Shown in pieces: positions 45,209 to 52,868 of a stretch of DNA of 52,868 nt. The stretch comes from an uncultured Thiodictyon sp. Its GTDB lineage: Bacteria; Pseudomonadota; Gammaproteobacteria; Chromatiales; Chromatiaceae. The stretch is taken from NCBI RefSeq assembly GCF_903946935.1, contig NZ_CAJAXH010000156.1:1-52868 (forward strand), in the 5' to 3' direction. The position numbers and the translations under genes were made by a program. A model generated the notes under the pieces. The model ran no database searches, was not told where the DNA came from, and saw nothing but the letters and a program-made list of their open reading frames with translations. Position 1 is the first letter of the stretch, and the number at the start of each line of letters is the position of its first letter.

Positions 45209-46179
45209 CGGTGGACGAAGAAGGGGTGGCCCTGATACGTCAGCACCACCCCATCCACTCGGATCTCATCGACCGTCAAGCCCTCGCGGGTCATGGTCCC
45301 CTGGGCGTATTTCAGTCCGTTGATCAGGACGAAGCGCCGCGCCGGGTCCGCGTCGAAGACATGCACGTTCATCAGGAACTTGGGCAGGGCCGCCTGCTGG
45401 TCCGGGGGCAGGCGCAAGGCACTCGGGTCCACCGCGGGGGCCGGCCCCACGACGGGTGGGGGCACCGGCTTGCCCGGGTCTTTTGGCTGGCCCGGACCGC
45501 CCTTGACCCGATGCTTGAAGGCGTCGATCGCCGAGATCAGGTCCTGCGGCACCGGGGTGGGACCGGGGTCCGGTCGGACGATCTGCGGCGGCGCTGACTC
45601 GACGCCCTGCCCCCTCGCCTGATCGTCCTCCTCCAATTGACGCTTGAGCTCCAACTCCAATTGGAGGTCCGCGTCATCCAGCGCCGCGCCCGCACGCGGC
45701 GGTGCTGGCGCGTCCCGCGCCGCGGTGCCGGCCGGATCGGCAACGACCCGGCGACTGACCTTGGGCGGGGGCGCCTCCACCAGCGGCATGCCGACCGGCG
45801 GCACCGCTGCACCGGCCGCGACCGGGCCGGGCAGACCCGCGGGGGCTGACCTGGGGGTAAGGTCCACCGGCAGCGCCCCCGCTCGAGCGGTCGGGGGCGG
45901 GTCGACTGGGGTCTGCCCCCCCCCGGGGGCGAGCTGGGGCGCAACCAGCGCCGCGCTGGGCGTGCCGGCCACACCGGCCGACGGGCCTGGCGGCGCCCGC
46001 AACACCGCATAGAGCGCAAGCAACACCGCGGTCGCGGCCAGGACCACCGCGACCAACGGCCAGGGGGGCCGCGGCACCGCGCGGACCTCGGCCAGCAGGG
46101 CGGCACCCTCCAGGGTCGGCACCCGCCCGAGCTCCCGCTCGGCCTGGGAGCGCTGAAGGGCCTCCAGGATGTAGCTCAT
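45205..46179 (-). CDS. gspB: General secretion pathway protein B (GspB)
   Basis: The 324-residue protein starts MSYILEALQRSQAERELG, the typical cytoplasmic N-terminus of GspB, then has one membrane helix (about 40-62), a long Pro/Ala-rich periplasmic linker and a C-terminal GspB domain (about 262-324; FLMNVHVFDADPARRFVLIN and GVVLTYQGHPFFVHR). GspB works with ExeA/GspA to place the type II secretin through peptidoglycan. Its ATG overlaps the exeA stop by 4 bp, so the pair is translationally coupled. Other gsp genes are not in the window. Confidence 0.88.
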   Translation of the reverse strand: MSYILEALQRSQAERELGRVPTLEGAALLAEVRAVPRPPWPLVAVVLAATAVLLALYAVLRAPPGPSAGVAGTPSAALVAPQLAPGGGQTPVDPPPTARAGALPVDLTPRSAPAGLPGPVAAGAAVPPVGMPLVEAPPPKVSRRVVADPAGTAARDAPAPPRAGAALDDADLQLELELKRQLEEDDQARGQGVESAPPQIVRPDPGPTPVPQDLISAIDAFKHRVKGGPGQPKDPGKPVPPPVVGPAPAVDPSALRLPPDQQAALPKFLMNVHVFDADPARRFVLINGLKYAQGTMTREGLTVDEIRVDGVVLTYQGHPFFVHR

Positions 46180-48026
46180 GGGGTCCCTGGGCCGCTCGCC
46201 TCACCCGCGGCGGACGGGGCGCCGGCCGCAGGGGTGGGCTGGGCGGCCACCGCCGCGGCCAGGCTTGGCGTCATCAGGCGGGGGGTGTTCGGCAGGGCCG
46301 CGGCGTTTTGGATCTGTATCAGGGTGCGGGAACCGGCGATGCCATCCAAGCGTAAGCCGCGCGCGGCCTGAAAGGCACGCACCGCATCCGCCAGGGCGGC
46401 ATCGAAGCGGGCCTCGCCGGTATCGGCAAGACCGTTCGGGGTGGCCGCGATCATCTGCCGCAGCCAGCGGATGGACTCATCGCTACCGCGCGGGCCGATC
46501 GCCCCAACTCCGGTGGGGGGCAACTGCCACACCAAAATGTAGTCGCCGGTCCAGCCCGCCTCGAGCCCGGCGATTGGGACCCGCTCGCTGCCGTCCGCGA
46601 GTTCCAGCGTCCCAGAGGACTCATCGAGCGTCCCCAGCACCACGTAGCGCGGGGCTCCATCGGCATCGTCCACGCGTAACAGCGCCGGTCGATCATAGTA
46701 GCGCAGATGACTGAGCTTGCCCCGCTCGTGTTCGCAGCGCAGCCCATACTCGCCCAGCCGACGACAGGGATTGCCCGCCCCCAGCGACGGATCAGCGACC
46801 CCCCAGTGGCGCAGCAGCACGCGCATGGCCGCCTCCTCCGGCAAGGCGGCGCGACTCAGGGATTGCGCCGCGACGGCGGGCGCCACGACGGCGGGCGCCG
46901 CACCCACCAGGGAGACCCGCGGCAGCGGCGAGACGCTCGGCGCCGGCGCACTGGCCACAGCGGCCGGCGCCACGGCGGCGGCGACCACGGGCGCCACCGC
47001 CGCACTGCCGCCAGGCGCGCGGTTCGCAACCACCGGCGCCGCGACCGGTGTCGGCAGACCCCGCCCGGCCGGCGCGGGTCCCAGTTGGCCCACCAAGGGA
47101 CCCAGACGATCGCCGCCCAGCCGCTCATCGATCAACCACCCGGCGGTGAGCACCAAGGCGAGGCTGGCCGCGATGGCAAACGCCGGGCGCGCGGCCGGCG
47201 CTGGCGCGATCCGCGTGCCAGTCCCCCGCACCTCGCGGGCGGCGCGGGCAACCACGCCGGCAGTCACCTGATTGGCGCGGGTGACACAGGCCCCGAGCAG
47301 GGCGCGATCGCACAGGATATTGATCACCCGCGGCACCCCGCCGGAGACCTGATGAATGCGCCGCAGCGCCCCCGCCGTGAACAAGGGGCGGTCCACCCCG
47401 GCCACGGCCACCCGGTGCCGTACATAGCGCGCGGTCGCGGCGGCGCCCAATGGCCGCAGGTGAAAGCGGGCGGTGATGCGCTGGTTGAGCTGGCGCAGGC
47501 TCTCACGCTCCAGCATGCGCCGCAGCTCCGGCTGACCGATCAGGAAGATCTGGAGCAGCTTGGCCTTGGTGGTCTCCAGGTTGGTGAGCAGCCGGACCTG
47601 CTCCATGACCTTGGGGCGCAGGTTCTGGGCCTCGTCGATGATCAGCACCGGACGCCGCCCCGCGGCATGGGCGGCCAGCAGGTAGTCGTTCAGCCGATCC
47701 ACGAGCCGCTTGATGGAGTGCTCGGCCGCCGGCACCGGGACGCGGAACTCGTCGCAGATCGCGCGCAGGAGTTCATCCGCGGTCAGCGCCGGATTGACGA
47801 TCAGGGCCACGTCCACGCCCGCCGGCAACTGCTCCAGGAAGGCGCGGCAGACGGTGGTCTTGCCGGTCCCCACCTCGCCGGTCAGCAGCACGAAGCCGCC
47901 GTGCTCGCCAGCGCCGTACAGGAGATGGGCCAGGGCCTCCTTATGCTGCTCGCTCAGGAACAGATAGTGGGGGTCCGGGGCGATGGAGAAGCTCGGCTCC
48001 TTGAGTCCGAAATACTTACGATACAC
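46176..48026 (-). CDS. exeA: ExeA/GspA-type AAA+ ATPase with peptidoglycan-binding domain
   Basis: The 616-residue protein starts at GTG 48026 (YRKYFGLKEPSFSIAPDPHY, the ExeA hallmark). It has a Walker A GEVGTGKTT (50-58), Walker B RPVLIIDEAQ (about 128-137), a membrane helix (about 305-325), an Ala/Pro-rich linker and a C-terminal peptidoglycan-binding domain (about 535-595; ADAVRAFQAARGLRLDGIAG). ExeA hydrolyses ATP in the cytoplasm and engages peptidoglycan outside to allow assembly of the type II secretin. It forms an operon with gspB. An upstream frame extension to 48152 lacks family features. Confidence 0.88.
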   Translation of the reverse strand: MYRKYFGLKEPSFSIAPDPHYLFLSEQHKEALAHLLYGAGEHGGFVLLTGEVGTGKTTVCRAFLEQLPAGVDVALIVNPALTADELLRAICDEFRVPVPAAEHSIKRLVDRLNDYLLAAHAAGRRPVLIIDEAQNLRPKVMEQVRLLTNLETTKAKLLQIFLIGQPELRRMLERESLRQLNQRITARFHLRPLGAAATARYVRHRVAVAGVDRPLFTAGALRRIHQVSGGVPRVINILCDRALLGACVTRANQVTAGVVARAAREVRGTGTRIAPAPAARPAFAIAASLALVLTAGWLIDERLGGDRLGPLVGQLGPAPAGRGLPTPVAAPVVANRAPGGSAAVAPVVAAAVAPAAVASAPAPSVSPLPRVSLVGAAPAVVAPAVAAQSLSRAALPEEAAMRVLLRHWGVADPSLGAGNPCRRLGEYGLRCEHERGKLSHLRYYDRPALLRVDDADGAPRYVVLGTLDESSGTLELADGSERVPIAGLEAGWTGDYILVWQLPPTGVGAIGPRGSDESIRWLRQMIAATPNGLADTGEARFDAALADAVRAFQAARGLRLDGIAGSRTLIQIQNAAALPNTPRLMTPSLAAAVAAQPTPAAGAPSAAGEASGPGTP

Positions 48027-48518
48027 AATGACGCCCTGAAACTGATGAAGGCGGCGCGGGACGGTCAGTCGCGCCGCGTCGCGCGACGGCGCAAAGGGCT
48101 GGGCGGCCCCCGGAGACCGAATCAGGGTAGTGAACGGGCGCCCCAGCGTCAAGGCCCGCCCGACGCCCGGACCATCCGCGGAACCCTTGCCGATTCAGAT
48201 GGCTGCGCCCCCTTGATGCAGGGGCGCTCCGACGCGGCCCTCTGCGTGGTCGCAGCGGCCTTGACCCATTTGCCCACCCCCATCCGACCTGCGGCAAAAC
48301 GTTAGCCGGTCGGGCTAACCGACTGGTCAGTTTAGGCGGAAACGGGGTTAGCCACCGGTTATCCACAGAAGCGACCACAGGGAATGTGGACAGCAGGACA
48401 CCTCGCCGCCCCCCGGCAGGCCCGGCGGATCGGCCGTACACTGTGCGCCGACTGGAAAACTCCACCGCCCGTAACCATCTATTGTGCTCACGTTTTTCGC
48501 TGATTGGACAATCTCATC
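48027..48518. other. Divergent intergenic region between exeA and the SDR gene
   Basis: About 490 bp that should carry the exeA promoter (minus) and the SDR-gene promoter (plus). A perfect dyad GTTAGCC-GGTCG-GGCTAAC lies at 48301-48319, and a related GTTAGCCACCGG occurs at 48347. They could be regulator sites. No gene or RNA is recognised. Confidence 0.4.
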
Positions 48519-49376
48519 ATGACGACCGCTGCGGATAAGCCTGTCTGGTTCATCACCGGTTGCTCGACCGGTTTCGGGCGCGCGCTCGCGCGTCACACCT
48601 TGAGTTTGGGTTACCCGACCGTGGTCACCGCGCGCAACGCCGCCCAGGTCGCGGACATCGCGGCCGACTACCCGGACCTGGCCCTGGTCTTGGCGCTGGA
48701 CGTGACGGTCCACGCGCAGGTCCAGGCCGCTGTCGACGCCGCGCAGGGACGCTTCGGGCGCATCGACGTCCTGGTCAACAATGCCGGTGTCGGTTATTTC
48801 GGCTCACTGGAGGAGAGCGACCTGGAGGCGGTGCGCGCCATGTTCGAGATCAATGTCTGGGGGCTGACGCAGATGACCCGGGCCGTGCTGCCGGGGATGC
48901 GGCAGCGCCGCAGCGGCACCGTGGTCAATCTCTCATCCGTGGGTGGCCTGGTGGCCTTCCCGACGCTCAGTTTCTATAACGCCAGCAAGTTCGCGGTGGA
49001 GGCCCTGTCCGAATCGCTGGCGCAAGAGGTTGCACCGCTCGGCCTCAAGGTGCTGCTGGTGGAGCCCGGCCCCTTCCGCACCGACTGGGCGGGACGCTCC
49101 GCCGCCGAGGCGCCGCGAACCATCCCAGACTATGACGCGACCGCCGGGGCCCGCACCCAGATGATCCGCGGTTACAGCGGGACTCAGCCGGGCGATCCCG
49201 AACGGGCGGCCGCGGCGATCGTGCAGGCCGTCGAGGCGGACCATCCGCCGCTGCGGCTGCTGCTGGGCGAGATGGCGCTACAGACCGCGACGGCCAAACT
49301 AGCGGCGATGCAGCAAGAGATCGCCGGCTGGGCGGCGGTGAGTCGCGGCGCCGACTATCCGGCGAGCGAGTGCTAG
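48519..49376 (+). CDS. Short-chain dehydrogenase/reductase (SDR)
   Basis: The 285-residue protein is a classical SDR: cofactor motif TGCSTGFG (about 15-22), NNAG (about 90-93), catalytic Ser in VVNLSSVGG and the YNASK motif (about 155-159), then PGPFRTDWAG. It uses NAD(P)(H) to oxidise or reduce an unknown alcohol or carbonyl. Basic Arg after the TARNAAQ strand favours NADPH. ATG at 48519; a TTG at 48504 is possible. Single gene, with a repeat after it. Confidence 0.9.
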   Translation: MTTAADKPVWFITGCSTGFGRALARHTLSLGYPTVVTARNAAQVADIAADYPDLALVLALDVTVHAQVQAAVDAAQGRFGRIDVLVNNAGVGYFGSLEESDLEAVRAMFEINVWGLTQMTRAVLPGMRQRRSGTVVNLSSVGGLVAFPTLSFYNASKFAVEALSESLAQEVAPLGLKVLLVEPGPFRTDWAGRSAAEAPRTIPDYDATAGARTQMIRGYSGTQPGDPERAAAAIVQAVEADHPPLRLLLGEMALQTATAKLAAMQQEIAGWAAVSRGADYPASEC

Positions 49377-49422
49377 CAACACTGCACCGACCCAATAACC
49401 TTCAACCTAAGTCCGGAAGTTG

Positions 49423-49554
49423 CTCACGCCAAGGCGCCAAGACGCCAAGAAAAATCAAGGGCCTGTGGACAGCTTCCGAATCACCCGACGGGTGAGTCGC
49501 CAAGCGGCGATAACGCATTGAAAACCCTTGGCGAGCTTGGCGCCTTGGCGTGAG
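49423..49554. repeat. Inverted repeat element (CGCCAAGGCGCCAAG type)
   Basis: CTCACGCCAAGGCGCCAAGA (49423-49442) with further CGCCAAGA is matched by an inverted CTTGGCGCCTTGGCGTGAG (49536-49554), about 130 bp overall. This dyad type is common in proteobacterial and cyanobacterial intergenic DNA. It lies between the SDR and lexA 3' ends (convergent) and could fold in either transcript. Confidence 0.6.
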
Positions 49555-49571
49555 AACCGCTCTTTCTAGGT

Positions 49572-50198
49572 TCAGCGGTATGCGCGCATCTGCCCGACCA
49601 GCACGCCCTGGATCGCCACATCCTCGGGCGCGAAGCTGGCCGGCAACAGGGCTTGGTTAGCCGGCAGCAGGGTCACCCGCCCGGGCTCCTGTTTGATGCG
49701 CTTGAGCGTAGTCTCCTCCCCATGGATCAGGGCCACGACGATCTCGCCGTTGCGGGCGCTGTCGCGGTGCTCGATGACCACAAAGTCGCCATCCAGGATG
49801 CCGGCCTCGCACATGGAATCGCCGGTCACTTGCAGGACATAGCAGGGTCTGGCGGTGCGCAGGTGCGGCGGCACCGTCATGGTCTCGGCCTGAGGAAAGG
49901 CGTCGATCGGCCGGCCGGCGGCGATCTTGCCGAGAAACGGCAGGGTGTCCGGGGCGGGCGCCGGCGGGATCAGGCGGATGCCGCCATGCTGCCGGTCGAG
50001 CGGCTCCACCAAACCGGCGGCGATCAGGGCCTGCACGTGCTTGTGCAGCGACCCGCGCGAGCGCAGGCCAAGCAGCCGGCACAGCCCAGTCAGCGTGGGG
50101 GGCGGGGCGGACTCAGTGGCGCGCTCGCGCAACAAATCGAGCACAGCCTGTTGGCGCGGGGTCAGTCGGGTCACGATTCGTTCTCTTGTTGTTCTCAT
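49572..50198 (-). CDS. lexA: LexA repressor (complete, with DNA-binding domain)
   Basis: The 208-residue protein has a winged-helix N-terminus (RLTPRQQAVLDLLRERATES and SRGSLHKHVQALIAAGLVEP), a linker, and a LexA/S24 protease domain. The self-cleavage bond is Ala94-Gly95 (KIAAGRPI), with nucleophile Ser128 (GDSM) and general base Lys166 (TLKRIK). It should repress SOS genes and cleave itself when RecA filaments form. The start may be the ATG at 50198 or GTG at 50174; the latter gives MTRLTPRQQ, the more usual N-terminus, and places a GTTC-N7-GTTC site just upstream. A second LexA-like gene is divergent, 67 bp away. Confidence 0.9.
   Translation of the reverse strand: MRTTRERIVTRLTPRQQAVLDLLRERATESAPPPTLTGLCRLLGLRSRGSLHKHVQALIAAGLVEPLDRQHGGIRLIPPAPAPDTLPFLGKIAAGRPIDAFPQAETMTVPPHLRTARPCYVLQVTGDSMCEAGILDGDFVVIEHRDSARNGEIVVALIHGEETTLKRIKQEPGRVTLLPANQALLPASFAPEDVAIQGVLVGQMRAYR
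50180..50194. promoter_or_regulatory. Putative LexA operator 1 (GTTC-N7-GTTC)
   Basis: GTTCTCTTGTTGTTC: two GTTC half-sites 7 bases apart, the direct-repeat form described for alphaproteobacterial LexA. It overlaps the first codons of lexA if the ATG at 50198 is used, or lies 6 bases before the GTG at 50174. No CTGT-N8-ACAG box is present in the region. Confidence 0.5.
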
Positions 50199-50220
50199 TA
50201 TCTCTGCTAATCTCCACGGA

Positions 50221-50235
50221 GAACGAACCGAGAAC
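50221..50235. promoter_or_regulatory. Putative LexA operator 2 (GTTC-N7-GTTC, minus strand)
   Basis: GAACGAACCGAGAAC, the reverse complement of GTTC-N7-GTTC, 31 bases before the start of the second LexA-like gene. It mirrors operator 1 across the divergent promoter region (centres 41 bp apart). The mirrored pair suggests joint control of both genes. Confidence 0.5.
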
Positions 50236-50265
50236 GATCCACCCCCCTGCGCTGAGGTACACCAA

Positions 50266-50733
50266 ATGAATCCGAGCGTTGCCTACATCCTGCCGAAGCA
50301 TCACCATGTGACCTGGAATCCCGCCTTGGAGCCCCTGAGCCTCGGCCACGAGGCGGGCGTGGAGATCCCGCTGCTCGGGTATGTGACAGCGGGGCAGCCG
50401 GTGGAGATCCCGGAGGATCGCGCCACGGTCACGGTGCCACGCCACATGGTACGCAAAAACAGCTACGCCTTGCGGGTGCGCGGACACTCGATGATCGACG
50501 ACGCCATCCAGGACGGGGACATCATCGTCGTGGAGAGCCGCCAGAGCGCGGAAAACGGGGAGTCGGTCGTCGCCATGATCAACGGGGAGCGCGTCACCCT
50601 CAAACGCTTCTATGTGGAGGCGGACGGCATCCGGCTGCAACCGGCCAATCCGTCGATGATGCCCATCTATCTGCGCCATGCGGAACTGGAGATTCTCGGG
50701 ATCGTCTCCGGGGTCATCCGCTGCGGGGGGTGA
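50266..50733 (+). CDS. LexA/UmuD-like self-cleaving protease without DNA-binding domain
   Basis: The 155-residue protein consists of a short 30-residue tail and a complete LexA-type S24 protease domain: cleavage bond Ala42-Gly43 (YVTAGQPV), Ser75 (RGHSM), Lys113 (TLKRFY), and the conserved ending LEILGIVSGVIR. The winged-helix domain of LexA is absent. UmuD has the same layout, but umuC does not follow and the C-terminal domain looks closer to LexA (GIRLQPANPSMMPI). GAGGT precedes the ATG. It diverges from the full-length lexA, with two putative operators between. It could be a UmuD analogue, a LexA decoy forming mixed dimers, or an SOS timer. Catalytic residues are certain; the role is inferred. 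Confidence 0.8.
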   Translation: MNPSVAYILPKHHHVTWNPALEPLSLGHEAGVEIPLLGYVTAGQPVEIPEDRATVTVPRHMVRKNSYALRVRGHSMIDDAIQDGDIIVVESRQSAENGESVVAMINGERVTLKRFYVEADGIRLQPANPSMMPIYLRHAELEILGIVSGVIRCGG

Positions 50734-50819
50734 TTCATTAGACCACGAAGGGCATTGCATTGGGCCGCAACGTGCCGTGGCAAGGGCCGGCGACCCGCGT
50801 TATGATCAGGGTCTGGTCC

Positions 50820-50935
50820 GGCCTTGAACATCATTCCGGCCACCACACAGGTGGCATGGGTCGCGGCCTGGGGGCCGCTCCTACCCGTAGGAGCGACCCC
50901 CAGGCCGCGACGAGTAAGCACAAGGGCCGCCGGCC
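50820..50935. repeat. Family A element end with long GC-rich hairpin
   Basis: The left end GGCCTTGAACATCATTCCGG (50820 on, then CCAC) resembles the family A terminus. The internal hairpin GTCGCGGCCTGGGGGCCGCT with its inverse (about 50860-50912) is the same as in the nested copy at 43548. The right end is degraded. It lies after the HTH-less LexA gene. Confidence 0.6.
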
Positions 50936-50987
50936 GCCATGGTGAAGGTCATTGATACCCTATAACAACCCACCCCGGACACCAACG

Positions 50988-51314
50988 ATGAAGATGAAAA
51001 CCCTTGCGCTGCTCACTGTTCTGACCGGCAGCTATGCCGCCGGCGTCAGCGCCAAAGGATCAATCATCGAGGGGGCGATAGCCGGGTTTGAGTGCGGGGA
51101 TAATTGTTACTTGACCGTCACGGTGGCCAACGGCCAAGAGCGCACTGGCCTATGCACCGCCCCACTCTGTCAGAAATGGAATGAAAACACCAGCATGCCG
51201 GCGAAGTTCAAGGGCAAGAAGGCAAGGATCACCGTTAACAAAGGCAAGCAATATGATGACGCCGGAAATGTCGCCGGGGAGATGGATGCCTTTAGTCAGA
51301 TTGAAATTCGGTAG
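50988..51314 (+). CDS. Small exported protein, unknown function
   Basis: The 108-residue protein has a Sec signal peptide (MKMKTLALLTVLTGSYAAG, cleavage near VSAKG) and an 85-residue mature part with four cysteines (ECGDNCY, GLCTAPLC) that could form two disulfides, and a KKARITVNKGKQYDDAG strand. The pattern suggests a small periplasmic beta-barrel (OB-like) domain. No family recognised. It is followed 96 bp later by another exported protein on the same strand. Confidence 0.65.
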   Translation: MKMKTLALLTVLTGSYAAGVSAKGSIIEGAIAGFECGDNCYLTVTVANGQERTGLCTAPLCQKWNENTSMPAKFKGKKARITVNKGKQYDDAGNVAGEMDAFSQIEIR

Positions 51315-51410
51315 CCAACGAGCGCGGCCGGGGCGGTTAGCGAATCGCCCCTGACCGGCCGCCCCCAGGTGCGCCGGAACCACTCCAAACCCAGTGTCCG
51401 GAGCAGCCAG

Positions 51411-51911
51411 ATGAAGACATCCAACCTCCTGCTTGTCATCGCGTTCCTTGGCGTTTCGCTGGTCTCTTGGGCGCCGGTTTCAGACGCCGACACCTTCAAA
51501 GGCGCATGGTTCGAGGCGTGGATACCACCGGGCTTCAAGGTGATACCCTCGACCACGACCCAATCCCCAGAGGTCGGTGTCGATAGCGCATTCTTCCGCT
51601 CGCCGGATCGGCAGGTGGAATTCTATGTCTTCTCGCCCCAGTGGAATGGTGAGCCCCCCGGAATCGCCTTGAATCCCGCCACTGAAACACTCAGCGCTTC
51701 GGAAACCAAGACCAGCGGCAATCGGCGCATCACTTATTACACCATTCAGGCCAAGAATAAGGCCTATACTCGATCCTACCAGGATACGTCTTCGCCCACT
51801 GAAAACACCCGACTGGTGTTCGGCATCAAATATGCCAACCAAGCCGCCTACAACCGTTACCAGGATGCCTATCTCCGGTTCAAGAAATCCTTGCGCCAAT
51901 TCGCCGACTGA
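51411..51911 (+). CDS. Exported protein, unknown function
   Basis: The 166-residue protein has a signal peptide (MKTSNLLLVIAFLGVSLVSW, cleavage near VSDAD) and a mature domain with alternating strands (FKGAWFEAWIPPGFKVIPST, VDSAFFRSPDRQVEFYVF) ending in a helix (AYNRYQDAYLRFKKSLRQF). The layout recalls small periplasmic proteins of the PsbP/DUF1795-like type, but I cannot confirm that. GGAG lies eight bases upstream of the ATG. Probably periplasmic. Neighbours give no clue to its role. Confidence 0.65.
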   Translation: MKTSNLLLVIAFLGVSLVSWAPVSDADTFKGAWFEAWIPPGFKVIPSTTTQSPEVGVDSAFFRSPDRQVEFYVFSPQWNGEPPGIALNPATETLSASETKTSGNRRITYYTIQAKNKAYTRSYQDTSSPTENTRLVFGIKYANQAAYNRYQDAYLRFKKSLRQFAD

Positions 51912-51983
51912 GAAAATTCACTTAAGTTCCAAGGCACCCAACCGCAGATTGGGACTCGCCCGCGATTCACTGGAGTATTGGTA

Positions 51984-52733
51984 TTGAACGATTTGGCACC
52001 GGTGGCCGGCATCCATAGCGTGCGCAGCGCACTCAAGTTCGGGACCGAGGGGGTCGGCGAGCTATGGCTGGAGTCCGGCCGCCGCGACCGGCGCATCAAT
52101 GAGTTGGCGCAGATCGCCCGCGCCGCAGGGATCCCGGTCCGCCAGACGGATCGGGCGACGCTGGACCAGGCAGCGGAGGGGACCAACCATCAGGGGGCGC
52201 TCGCCTGGGTGCGCAGTCCGGCGGCCCGGCCGGTGCGCGATTTGGACGGACTCCTGGATTTGGTCAGCGGCCCCCCCCTGTTGTTGCTGCTCGATGAGGT
52301 CCAGGACCCCCATAACCTGGGCGCCTGTCTGCGCACGGCCGACGCGGCCGGGGTCCATGCAGTCATCGCCCCCAAAGACAACGCAGTCGGCCTGACGCCG
52401 GTGGTCTGCAAGGTGGCGAGCGGGGCGGCGCAGACAGTGCCCTATATCCAGGTGACCAACCTGGCCCGCACCATGGATCAGATCAAGGAAAGGGGCATCT
52501 GGCTGATCGGCACCGCCGGCGAAGCGGAGGGCGAACTCTATGGCACTGATCTGAAGGGTCCGATCGGACTGGTGATGGGGAGCGAGGGGACCGGGCTGAG
52601 ACGCCTGACCCGGGAGCGTTGCGACCTCCTGGTCCGGCTCCCGATGGCCGGGACGGTGGAGAGCCTCAATATCTCGGTGGCCGCCGGGGTCTGTCTCTTT
52701 GAGGCGGTACGCCAGCGCACCAAGAGTGACTAG
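51984..52733 (+). CDS. rlmB: 23S rRNA (guanosine-2'-O-)-methyltransferase RlmB (TrmH/SpoU family)
   Basis: The 249-residue protein has the SpoU (SPOUT) motifs: EVQDPHNLGACLRTADAAG (motif 1 with the catalytic Arg), MGSEGTGL (motif 2) and LPMAGTVESLNISVAAGV (motif 3), plus an N-terminal RNA-binding domain (VAGIHSVRSAL). RlmB 2'-O-methylates G2251 in the 23S peptidyl-transferase loop using AdoMet, as a knotted dimer. The start is a TTG: 51984 has GGAG nine bases upstream; TTG at 51978 is the alternative. The gene is complete. The 135 bp after it hold nothing recognisable. Confidence 0.93.
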   Translation: MNDLAPVAGIHSVRSALKFGTEGVGELWLESGRRDRRINELAQIARAAGIPVRQTDRATLDQAAEGTNHQGALAWVRSPAARPVRDLDGLLDLVSGPPLLLLLDEVQDPHNLGACLRTADAAGVHAVIAPKDNAVGLTPVVCKVASGAAQTVPYIQVTNLARTMDQIKERGIWLIGTAGEAEGELYGTDLKGPIGLVMGSEGTGLRRLTRERCDLLVRLPMAGTVESLNISVAAGVCLFEAVRQRTKSD

Positions 52734-52868
52734 TACCGCAGGATGAAAATCCTAATACCGTTTCTGAAGAGCGCGTTGTAAGATGCAAACTTCGTGATCT
52801 ACTCTGGTTTTTTCGATGCCCTTGCTTCGTCCTGCGCCTGTCCTCGTAACCGATCGCGAGCGTCAACA

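Noticed and set aside
46707-48305. 532-codon plus-strand frame opposite exeA
   Set aside because: Low-complexity Arg/Gly/His composition and full overlap with the well-supported exeA gene.
52734-52868. Gene at the right edge
   Set aside because: The short minus-strand frame overlaps the rlmB end and shows no family features; nothing supported in the final 135 bp.

Overview
The window reads as chromosomal DNA of a GC-rich gammaproteobacterium, most likely a purple sulfur bacterium (Chromatiaceae). This rests on gene content and order only: a tkt-gap-pgk-pyk-fba carbon-metabolism cluster, a metK-ahcY-metF methyl-cycle cluster with an SAH riboswitch, an ileS-lspA-rimK block, an exeA/gspB pair, and several toxin-antitoxin (TA) remnants set among dense dispersed repeats. 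No rRNA or tRNA gene, CRISPR array or prophage was recognised.

Layout. (1) 0-9.2 kb is an accessory or defence-like region: a 5'-broken HAF/DUF11 surface protein, a lipoprotein, a STAS-like DUF4325 protein paired with a STAS-GHKL ATPase, a type III-like restriction-modification operon (mod, res), and a TA cluster (PIN toxin with antitoxin, then an AbrB-like antitoxin whose toxin is cut to 20 residues). (2) 9.2-13.2 kb holds metK, ahcY and metF, all on the minus strand; an SAH riboswitch precedes ahcY and a repeat element fills most of the metK-ahcY gap. (3) 13.5-23 kb is a gene graveyard: a type I polyketide synthase (PKS) remnant, a TAXI-type solute-binding protein, a truncated lipoprotein, an intact arylsulfatase, an IS66 remnant and a CorA/ZntB C-terminal stub. 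(4) 23-31.8 kb carries a potassium channel, a thioredoxin-family protein and the intact tkt-gap-pgk-pyk-fba series, closed by a strong terminator. (5) 32-35.2 kb is a second accessory strip: DUF4160/DUF2442, a nucleotidyltransferase with a short partner, a broken second copy of the DUF4325 gene, an HVO_A0114-type antitoxin with a truncated DUF6516 partner, and a DUF29 protein. (6) 35.2-45.2 kb is housekeeping and signalling: ileS, lspA, an unknown coiled-coil-like protein, rimK, a CHASE-GGDEF-degenerate EAL protein, an unknown protein and an HPF/RaiA-like protein. (7) 45.2-52.9 kb holds gspB and exeA, an SDR oxidoreductase, a divergent pair of LexA-family genes, two small secreted proteins and rlmB.

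Cross-cutting signals. At least three families of inverted-repeat elements are scattered between genes. One family (ends made of a tandem decamer CGCAAATGAA) lies just 3' of a stop codon in all five occurrences, and one copy contains a second element flanked by a perfect 8-bp target duplication. Three TA-like loci keep the antitoxin or its equivalent while the partner is truncated. The two LexA-family genes, one lacking any DNA-binding domain, are divergent around two GTTC-N7-GTTC sites, a pattern associated with alphaproteobacterial SOS boxes rather than the gammaproteobacterial CTGT-N8-ACAG box. The LexA pair and the STAS/GHKL-DUF4325 module beside the restriction system are the best candidates for undescribed biology here.
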